Part shown: one piece after another, positions 42,472-47,323 of the stretch
How the letters are laid out: every line of letters begins with the position of its first letter
How positions within the stretch are numbered: position 1 is the first letter of the stretch
Source: an uncultured Caulobacterales bacterium
Lineage (GTDB): Bacteria; Pseudomonadota; Alphaproteobacteria; Caulobacterales; Caulobacteraceae
Length of the DNA: 47,323 bases
Direction of reading: 5' to 3'
Assembly: GCA_903851655.1 (NCBI GenBank)
Contig: CAINOV010000045.1
Span: 1-47,323 of the forward strand
The notes under the pieces: model-generated
What the model saw: the letters and a program-made list of their open reading frames with translations, nothing else
Told to the model about the DNA's origin: nothing
Databases searched by the model: none
Program-made: the position numbers and the translations under genes

Positions 42472-43236
42472 ATGACCGCGCCCCGGACCGACGACACGCT
42501 CGACGCCCCCACCCTCGACACCCGCAATCGCCATGCGCAGAGCACCGGGGCGGAGCAGCGCACCCTGGCCGCGATCTTCCGCCACCCCCTGGCGCACAAC
42601 CTGGCCTGGCGGGAGGTCGCCAGCCTCTTCGCCGCCATCGGCAGCATCGACGAGCGCCACAGCGGGGAGTTCCTGCTGACCGCCGGGGACCAGACCCATG
42701 TGATGAAGAAGCCGCATCACAAGGACCTGACCGGCGACGACGTGATGGAGCTGCGACACTTCCTCGCCCGCGCCGGCTGGTCGCCCGAGGCGAAGCCGTC
42801 CCTCGACGCCGACGCCACCGCGCCGGACCCTGCTTTCGTCGTGGTCATCGACCATGCGGGCGCCCGGATATACGCCCTGGACCGGTCCATCGACGCCGTC
42901 CAGGGCGCGCCGCCGCCGGAGCCGAAGCACGTGACCCACCATGTGGAGGCCAAGCACCAGGACGCCGATCGCGACGAGACCTATCCCGAGGACACCCATT
43001 TCTTCGACGCCGTCGCCGAGGCCGTGAAGGGCGACGGAGAGATCGTGGTCATCGGTCACGGCGCCGGCCAGAGCAACGAGGCCGACCACCTCACCGCCTA
43101 TCTCGACCGGCATCACAAGCCGGTGGCGGCGCGGATCGCCCGCCAGCTTACCGCCGATCTGCCCCGCCTGTCGCCGGCGGAGCTGGTCGATCTGGGCCGA
43201 CGGGCCATCGGCTCGGCGCACGACCGGGCCGAATAG
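42472..43236 (+). CDS. Two-part protein: HicA-like fold plus eRF1-related C-terminal domain
   Basis: 254 residues from the ATG at 42472, with GAGG upstream. Residues about 35-105 (FRHPLAHNLAWREVASLFAAIG, HVMKKPHHKDLTGDDVMELRHFL in parts) resemble a HicA-type double-stranded RNA-binding fold. Residues about 120-250 (FVVVIDHAGARIYALD, DTHFFDAVAEAVKGDGEIVVIGHG, SNEADHLTAYLDRHH, ARIARQLTADLPRLS, in parts) resemble the last domain of eRF1/Pelota-like bacterial proteins (baeRF class). This pairing would suit an RNA or ribosome-linked stress factor, but both assignments are by pattern only. It follows oleate hydratase by 35 bases and is likely co-transcribed. Confidence 0.75.
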   Translation: MTAPRTDDTLDAPTLDTRNRHAQSTGAEQRTLAAIFRHPLAHNLAWREVASLFAAIGSIDERHSGEFLLTAGDQTHVMKKPHHKDLTGDDVMELRHFLARAGWSPEAKPSLDADATAPDPAFVVVIDHAGARIYALDRSIDAVQGAPPPEPKHVTHHVEAKHQDADRDETYPEDTHFFDAVAEAVKGDGEIVVIGHGAGQSNEADHLTAYLDRHHKPVAARIARQLTADLPRLSPAELVDLGRRAIGSAHDRAE

Positions 43237-43268
43237 GCGGCCAGGGTCCGCAGCATTCCGCCGTCTGA

Positions 43269-43308
43269 GTAGTTTCCGCCGGTGGTCCCCCGTCTGTCCG
43301 AGGCCTAG
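43269..43308 (+). promoter_or_regulatory. Bipartite stress element, copy E (exact spacing)
   Basis: GAGTAGTTTCCG (core 43269-43278), then CCTAGCGG with TAG at 43306-43308, 67 bases before the receiver gene's ATG. Confidence 0.65.
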
Positions 43309-43375
43309 CGGAGGGGGTTGCGGTCTCGCGTCCGGCGGGCCCCCACGACGTCTATGCAGAATGAGGATACGGGCC

Positions 43376-43828
43376 ATGGCGCCGAGTCTGAAGGTCATGA
43401 TCGTCGAGGACAATCTCATGCTCGCCGATCTGCTCGAGGAGATCCTCGTCACACAGGGTCACACGGTCTGCGGCATCGCCCGCACGGCGGAGGAGGGCGT
43501 CGCCCTCGGCCGGCAGGCCTGTCCCGACCTCGCCATCATCGACGTGCGCCTGGCCGACGGCGGCTTCGGACCCGAGGTCGCCGAGGCGCTGGCCGACCTG
43601 ACGGACATGGGCGTCCTCTACGCCACCGGCAACCTCGACATGGCCGTCGTCCTCGACGCCCGCGGGCAGGGATGTCTGGTCAAGCCGTACCGGATCGAGG
43701 ATCTGGTCCGGAGCATCGAGATCGTCGAGGAGCTCAGGCGCTTCGGCCGGACGACGGGACCCACTCCGCGCGGCTTCCACGCCCTGCGCAGCCGCCCGTC
43801 GGCCCGCGGGGACGCGGCCAATGGATGA
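43376..43828 (+). CDS. Single-domain response regulator
   Basis: 150 residues from the ATG at 43376, nine bases after GAGG; an in-frame ATG at 43361 is upstream. Receiver domain only: acidic pair Glu11-Asp12 (MIVEDN), phosphoacceptor Asp56 (AIIDVRLADGG), Thr in YATGN, Lys in CLVKPY. No output domain. The stop overlaps the start of the histidine kinase gene, so they are a pair. Single-domain receivers of this kind next to HisKA_2/HWE kinases act in the alphaproteobacterial general stress response phosphorelay. Confidence 0.9.
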   Translation: MAPSLKVMIVEDNLMLADLLEEILVTQGHTVCGIARTAEEGVALGRQACPDLAIIDVRLADGGFGPEVAEALADLTDMGVLYATGNLDMAVVLDARGQGCLVKPYRIEDLVRSIEIVEELRRFGRTTGPTPRGFHALRSRPSARGDAANG

Positions 43829-45002
43829 CCGCGAGCGGGTGCTCAAGCTGCTCCGGCAGCAATCCGCCATCGCCGGCTTCGGCAGCTTCGCCCTGCGCCA
43901 GACCGACCTGCAGGCGGTGCTGGACGAGGCCGCCCGGGCCTGCGCCAAGGGGCTGGACGTCACCTTCTGCAAGATCTGCCGGTTCCAGCCGGAGAGCGAT
44001 GACCTGCTGGTGGTCGCGGGCGTGGGCTGGCGGGAGGGCGTTATCGGCCACGCCGTCTCGAAGGCGGACGCCACCACGCCCCAGGGGCGCGCCTTCACCA
44101 GCGGAGATCCGGCCATCGCCCGGGACCTGCGGATCGCCACCGGCTATGTCCTGCCGGCCTTCTATGCCGCGCACGGCATCATCTCCACGGTGGATGTGGT
44201 GATCAAGGGCGCCGCGCGGCCGTATGGCGTGCTGGAGGTGGACAGCGACGTCCAGCTCGATTTCGACCCCCACGACATCGACTTCCTCACCGGCTTCGCC
44301 AATGTGCTGGCCGAGGCGGTCTCCACCTCGGAGCGGACGGCGGTGCTGCAGTCGGCGCTGGCCGCCATGCGCGCCCTGGTGACTGACAAGGACCTGCTGC
44401 TGGAGAAGACCCGCGTCCTGGCGCAGGAACTGCAGCACCGGGTCCGGAACAATCTGCAGCTGATCTACGGCATGCTCACCAACCAGATGGTCGGCCTGAA
44501 TTCGGAGGTGGCGGAACGGGGGCTCAGCGCCATCGCCCGTCGGGTGTCCACCCTGGCGCAGGTCTATGACCATCTGATCGGAGCCGACATGGCGGAGACG
44601 GTGGAGGCGGGGGCGTTCCTGCGCTCGCTGTGCGTCGCCATCGCGACGGTTCAGGCGCAGGACCGGATCCGGCTCGACTGCGTCACGGCGCCGGTGTTTC
44701 TCGATCTCGACACGGTGACGGCGCTGGGCATCATCACCACGGAGATCGTCACCAACTGCTACGAGCACGCCTTTCCCGAGCATGTGGGCGAAATCCGAGT
44801 GGACCTGCGCCGCGTCGCGGACCACCCGGATCTCTGCCAGCTGACCCTCAGCGACACCGGCCCCGGCTTTGTCGCGGCGCCCCTGTCGAAGCGGCACGGG
44901 ATCGGTCTTGTCCGTCGGCTGGCCGAACAGATCGGCGGAACCGCGACGCTCTCGGGGCCGCCGGGGGCCGTCTGGACCATCGTCTTTCCTGCCGCACCCT
45001 AG
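43821..45002 (+). CDS. GAF-domain HisKA_2 histidine kinase
   Basis: 393 residues from the ATG at 43821, overlapping the receiver gene by eight bases. A GAF domain (about 25-170: FCKICRFQPESDDLLVVAGVGW, GYVLPAFYAAHGIIST, YGVLEVDSD, in parts) is followed by the HisKA_2 dimerisation domain with His206 in QELQHRVRNNLQLIYGML. The HATPase (about 300-390) has ITTEIVTNCYEHAF as N box, LSDTGPGF and HGIGLVRRLAEQIGG. No membrane segments. HisKA_2/HWE kinases feed PhyR-type stress regulators in this class of bacteria. It probably phosphorylates the receiver encoded just before it. Confidence 0.92.
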   Translation: MDDRERVLKLLRQQSAIAGFGSFALRQTDLQAVLDEAARACAKGLDVTFCKICRFQPESDDLLVVAGVGWREGVIGHAVSKADATTPQGRAFTSGDPAIARDLRIATGYVLPAFYAAHGIISTVDVVIKGAARPYGVLEVDSDVQLDFDPHDIDFLTGFANVLAEAVSTSERTAVLQSALAAMRALVTDKDLLLEKTRVLAQELQHRVRNNLQLIYGMLTNQMVGLNSEVAERGLSAIARRVSTLAQVYDHLIGADMAETVEAGAFLRSLCVAIATVQAQDRIRLDCVTAPVFLDLDTVTALGIITTEIVTNCYEHAFPEHVGEIRVDLRRVADHPDLCQLTLSDTGPGFVAAPLSKRHGIGLVRRLAEQIGGTATLSGPPGAVWTIVFPAAP

Positions 45003-45009
45003 ACGCAAG

Positions 45010-45039
45010 GACCCCGCCGTGGAGGTCAGCGGCGGGGTC
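45010..45039 (+). terminator. Perfect 10-bp hairpin after the kinase gene
   Basis: GACCCCGCCG (45010-45019) pairs exactly with CGGCGGGGTC (45030-45039) around a 10-base loop, starting eight bases after the kinase stop. No T-run follows, so it is a terminator-like or mRNA-stabilising hairpin. Confidence 0.5.
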
Positions 45040-45108
45040 GAAGCGGCAGGGAGCTGGTCGGTTCCGGCCGAGGGCCCGGACTGGGACTGGGGCCCGGACT
45101 CGGACTAG
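45019..45108 (+). CDS. Possible 29-residue acidic micro-ORF
   Basis: GTG at 45019 with AAGGA seven bases upstream (45007-45011), stop at 45106-45108. The product has no basic residues and ends GPDWDWGPDSD. It overlaps the hairpin and, by four bases, the convergent gene at 45105. It may be chance in a GC-rich region; listed because the ribosome binding site is good and nothing else explains the segment. Confidence 0.25.
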   Translation: MEVSGGVEAAGSWSVPAEGPDWDWGPDSD

Positions 45109-45356
45109 GGCATGTCCATCAAGGGCGTGGCGTCGGCCGAAATCCAGTGGGCGGTGATGGTGGCGTCGAAGGCTTCATTGCACTTGGTATGGGCCCGGGA
45201 GACCTGGGTCAGCGCCTTGCTGTTGTTCAGCCGGCGATGAAGCTCCGCGGCTTCGCGATGACAGCGCGCGACTTCTTCGTGAAGGTCTGCCGCGATCAGA
45301 TTACAAGAGATCGCGTTCGAAATGTCGTCTTCGTTGGTATCGAGCTGGCGCCGCAT
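45105..45356 (-). CDS. Hypothetical 83-residue helical protein
   Basis: ATG at 45356, eight bases after GGAAGGGA. Helical and hydrophilic (SCNLIAADLHEEVARCHREAAELHRRL, KALTQVSRAHTKCNEAFDATITAHW, in parts), with three cysteines and several His, so metal binding or redox sensitivity is conceivable. No family recognised. A stress element half-site lies 93 bases upstream on the same strand. Confidence 0.65.
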   Translation of the reverse strand: MRRQLDTNEDDISNAISCNLIAADLHEEVARCHREAAELHRRLNNSKALTQVSRAHTKCNEAFDATITAHWISADATPLMDMP

Positions 45357-45449
45357 CGTCTGGATCCCTTCCTTGCTGATCGGACCGGAGGGCTCATCGG
45401 TCTCCGGACGGCGACCATGACCTCATGATTACCCTCGGCGGAGCAGCGC

Positions 45450-45459
45450 CGGAATCTAC
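45450..45459 (-). promoter_or_regulatory. Stress element half-site, copy I
   Basis: GAGTAGATTCCGGCGCTG on the minus strand (core identical to copy A), 93 bases before the ATG at 45356; no TAG at 37 bases. Confidence 0.45.
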
Positions 45460-45541
45460 TCAGTAACCATGACCCGTTCGACTGATACCCCTGCAGCCGA
45501 CGCGCTCTGTCCGGCGTCCCGCACCCCAGTCAAGCCGGTGG

Positions 45542-45580
45542 GTACTTCCCGACGCTGGTTCCGGGCGGGGATTCTTCTAG
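45542..45580 (+). promoter_or_regulatory. Bipartite stress element, copy F (36-base spacing)
   Basis: GGGTACTTCCCG (core 45542-45551), ACGCTGG, then TCTAGCGT with TAG at 45578-45580, 161 bases before the ATG at 45742. Confidence 0.45.
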
Positions 45581-45741
45581 CGTCCGCGCGTCGCAATGAC
45601 TTCAGGTTTTCCGTTGAAAACAACAGCTTTGCGGCAAACGACCCGTCACGGAAATGCGGGTTGAAGTGTCAGTCACGGGCGACCTCCCCCTCCGCACGGG
45701 CGCCCCGGAGATTCCTGCGGAGGCGCATGTCAGGACATCCC

Positions 45742-46338
45742 ATGAGAGCCGAACGGGAGCTTCAGTTTGTCGGTCCCCAGCACGCGAACGGCGCCGTGAT
45801 CGTCACTGTCTCGTTCGAGACCGGCGACCGCGCCGGGGCGGACGGTGGCGAGCGCGCCCCGACGGCGCGACGGGGCGGCGGTCTCGCCGGCCTCGCCGTG
45901 GTCGCCCTGGCGGTTATCGGTTTCGCCGGCTGGACCGCCCTGACGGCGCGGCAGGACGCCGAGGCGGCGCACGCAGCGATCGGCGCCCCGCAGGACGTGC
46001 AGACCGTGCGCCGGGCTGGCGCCGCGCAGGACGCGTCCGACATGAAGGTGCTCGACGCCTACCGCCTGTCCGGCGGCGGGGTCGCGGACGTGGAGGGCGA
46101 CATGGCCTGGCTCGCGCAGAACAAGTCGAACCCCGCGGCCGTGACCCGCCTGTCCTGGACCCGCGGGCGGATGGTGGTCGTCGGACCCTATCCGACCTCG
46201 CCCTTCCGCGCCGGCGACCGGCGGATCACCCCGGCGCCCGAGTCGGGGCCCCCGGGCCAGCACGCCTATGTCGTCGCGCCGCGGCCTTCGCCGGCCGCGC
46301 CGACGGGCCCGGCCCTCGCCGGCCGGGAGGGACGCTGA
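45742..46338 (+). CDS. Membrane-anchored protein, PilN/GspL-like topology
   Basis: 198 residues from the ATG at 45742, six bases after AGGA (an in-frame ATG at 45727 has GGAGG too close). About 48 cytoplasmic residues, one transmembrane helix (GLAGLAVVALAVIGFAGWTAL), a helical stretch with QDAEAAHAAI, and a small domain ending TRLSWTRGRMVVVGPY, which is how PilN and GspL periplasmic domains finish (sLsw-xxg-l-l-xG). A Pro/Ala tail follows. It lacks the actin-like cytoplasmic domain of full GspL and the INLLP start of PilN. Assignment is by topology and short pattern only. Confidence 0.6.
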   Translation: MRAERELQFVGPQHANGAVIVTVSFETGDRAGADGGERAPTARRGGGLAGLAVVALAVIGFAGWTALTARQDAEAAHAAIGAPQDVQTVRRAGAAQDASDMKVLDAYRLSGGGVADVEGDMAWLAQNKSNPAAVTRLSWTRGRMVVVGPYPTSPFRAGDRRITPAPESGPPGQHAYVVAPRPSPAAPTGPALAGREGR

Positions 46339-46339
46339 C

Positions 46340-46846
46340 ATGTCGCGGCGCAATCCGGTGCTGACGGCCTCGGTGATCCTGGCGGTCGGGCTGTGCGCCA
46401 TGCTGGCCACGTCCGAGGCGCTGACCCGCCTCGCCGCTCCGCCGACGCCGTCCGACCCTCCGCCCGCCGCCGCGCCGGAGACGTCGGGGGCGTCGCCGCT
46501 GAAGGCGGCGCTCATATCCCCGCAGACCGGACTCGTCTGCCGCAGCCCGCCCGCCGTCGCCGCCAGGGCGCTGAAGCTCAGTCTCGGCGGCCTCCTGGCG
46601 CGAAGCGGCGCGGACCCCCGCGCGTTGGTGGTGGCGCCGGCGCCGGCCAACAGTCGTTACCCCGCCACCGCGCCGATCGGCTTCACCCTCTCGGCCCTGA
46701 TGCGACCCGAGGCCTTCCTGCGTATCCTGGCGCGGATCCGCACCGAGCGGCCGGACATCGTCCTCGAGCATTTGGAGCTCGAATCCCGCGCTGACAATGT
46801 TCGGGTGGATCTGGCCGGGGAGATCGTGTGTTGGGTCGGCGCCTGA
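46340..46846 (+). CDS. Membrane-anchored protein, PilO/GspM-like
   Basis: 168 residues from the ATG at 46340, two bases after the previous stop, with GGGAGG upstream. N-terminal helix (PVLTASVILAVGLCAMLA), a Pro/Ala linker, then an alpha/beta domain with IGFTLSALMRPEAFLRILARI and IVLEHLELESRADNVRVDLAG, in parts. The order strand, helix FLxxLxxxxPxIxLExLxL, strand is the ferredoxin-like fold of GspM and PilO. Likely interacts with its neighbours to form an inner-membrane assembly platform piece. Confidence 0.65.
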   Translation: MSRRNPVLTASVILAVGLCAMLATSEALTRLAAPPTPSDPPPAAAPETSGASPLKAALISPQTGLVCRSPPAVAARALKLSLGGLLARSGADPRALVVAPAPANSRYPATAPIGFTLSALMRPEAFLRILARIRTERPDIVLEHLELESRADNVRVDLAGEIVCWVGA

Positions 46847-47202
46847 GCCTCGCCCTGGCGGCCGTTCCCGTGGGCGGGGCCCTCGGCGCAGCTCTGTGGC
46901 TGGCCGGCGGCGGGGCCAATCCCACCCGGGCGCCGGTCCCGACCGCCCCCGCCGTGGCCGCCGGCTCGCCCCTGTCCGTGGCCGGGCTGTGGGAGCGGGT
47001 CGGCGGACTTGCGCAGCGGGTGGAGACGGTTTTCCGCGCGCCGCCGCCGCCGCCGCCGCCACCGGTCGTCGCGGAGGCGCCGCCGGTCCCGACCCCCGGA
47101 TCGCCGACCACAGCGTCCGCCAGACACAACGGAAGGCCGGACCCGGCCCCGGCCGCCGGTCCCAGCGGCCTGTCCATCCGGCTGGTCCAGAAGACGCCCT
47201 GA
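46828..47202 (+). CDS. Membrane-anchored proline-rich protein, GspC/PilP-like position
   Basis: 124 residues from the GTG at 46828 (or TTG at 46831), overlapping the previous gene by 19 bases. One transmembrane helix near the N-terminus (SLALAAVPVGGALGAALWLAG), a short helix (VAGLWERVGGLAQRVETVF), then an octaproline run and a Pro/Ala-rich tail ending LSIRLVQKTP. In type II secretion and type IV pilus loci, the gene after M/O encodes a TM plus Pro-rich linker protein (GspC or PilP) that reaches the secretin. The folded end domain of those proteins is missing here. Weak assignment. Confidence 0.55.
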   Translation: MLGRRLSLALAAVPVGGALGAALWLAGGGANPTRAPVPTAPAVAAGSPLSVAGLWERVGGLAQRVETVFRAPPPPPPPPVVAEAPPVPTPGSPTTASARHNGRPDPAPAAGPSGLSIRLVQKTP

Positions 47203-47274
47203 CCACCCGGGGACCTTCCGTCTGGCGCATCCGGACCGTCGCACCCCGTGGCGAGTTTCGGCCGGGCCAATCCG

Positions 47275-47284
47275 GGGAAACTAC
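47275..47284 (-). promoter_or_regulatory. Stress element half-site, copy K
   Basis: GGGTAGTTTCCC on the minus strand, 73 bases after the last stop. No TAG half and no minus-strand gene follows within the window; on the plus strand it would precede whatever gene lies beyond 47323. Confidence 0.35.
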
Positions 47285-47323
47285 CCAGCGGTGCGGTGCG
47301 GGGCGGGGCCGACGGGACGACCC

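Larger units (their letters stand above)
45357..45741. other. 385-bp divergent regulatory gap
   Basis: No gene supported here; an open frame from 45469 is the upstream extension of the gene at 45742 but has non-coding composition. The gap holds two stress elements pointing outward (45450-45459 minus, 45542-45580 plus) and an AT-rich stretch at 45600-45640. Confidence 0.55.

Noticed and set aside
31763-47284. Reading the recurring element as the published EcfG general-stress promoter
   Set aside because: The known motif is GGAAC, 16-17 bases, CGTT. I do not see that pair at these sites; the shared text and the 27-base gap differ.

Overview
The window is high-GC DNA from an alphaproteobacterium. 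The gene mix fits Caulobacterales (Caulobacter/Phenylobacterium/Brevundimonas-like): an IorAB-type molybdenum hydroxylase, a HisKA_2/HWE-type kinase with a single-domain receiver, RcnB-family proteins, oleate hydratase and a DUF3775 protein. Genus is inference. There are no rRNAs, tRNAs, insertion sequences or CRISPR arrays that I can see.

Layout. (1) 1-10.8 kb: a 5'-truncated giant glycine-rich RTX-like protein built from about 25 tandem modules, then a type I secretion ABC transporter and a family-4 glycosyltransferase, all plus strand. (2) 10.8-12.3 kb, minus strand: an unusual cassette made of a double-glycine-leader, bacteriocin-like peptide gene broken by one base at a six-base homopolymer, a ClpP-like predicted periplasmic serine protease, and a 55-residue membrane protein. 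(3) 12.4-26.9 kb: a hybrid histidine kinase, a Baeyer-Villiger-type monooxygenase, a DMT transporter, a minus-strand group (sortilin-type Asp-box protein, IorA, IorB, TMEM175-family channel), a homocysteine S-methyltransferase, a PabB-PabC fusion and a DUF1801 protein. (4) 27.3-31.8 kb: a five-gene operon (LysM-like protein, small protein, D-aminoacylase-type amidohydrolase, FAD oxidoreductase, TetR regulator) headed by a perfect 16-bp palindrome, a likely operator for its own TetR protein. (5) 31.8-47.3 kb: a stress/envelope island with two RcnB-like proteins, a DUF4398 protein plus OmpA lipoprotein, an Old Yellow Enzyme homologue, an iron SOD and a divergent SOD paralogue, an XRE regulator, a VIT-family transporter, a DUF3775 protein, a triple-BON protein, oleate hydratase, a HicA-like two-part protein, a receiver/histidine-kinase pair, and three membrane-anchored proteins that look like a PilNOP/GspLMC-type set.

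The main discovery is in region 5. A recurring bipartite element, GnGTAG-n-TTCCG followed 27 bases later by TAG, lies upstream of at least seven transcription units on both strands. The spacing is identical in five copies and one base shorter in two; four further copies have only the first half. I did not see it in the first 31 kb. It looks like the promoter or operator of one regulon joining these stress genes, probably including the kinase/receiver pair. Other leads are the frameshifted double-glycine peptide cassette at 10.8-12.3 kb, and a SOD paralogue that keeps all metal ligands but has lost both residues of the conserved His30-Tyr163 gateway pair.
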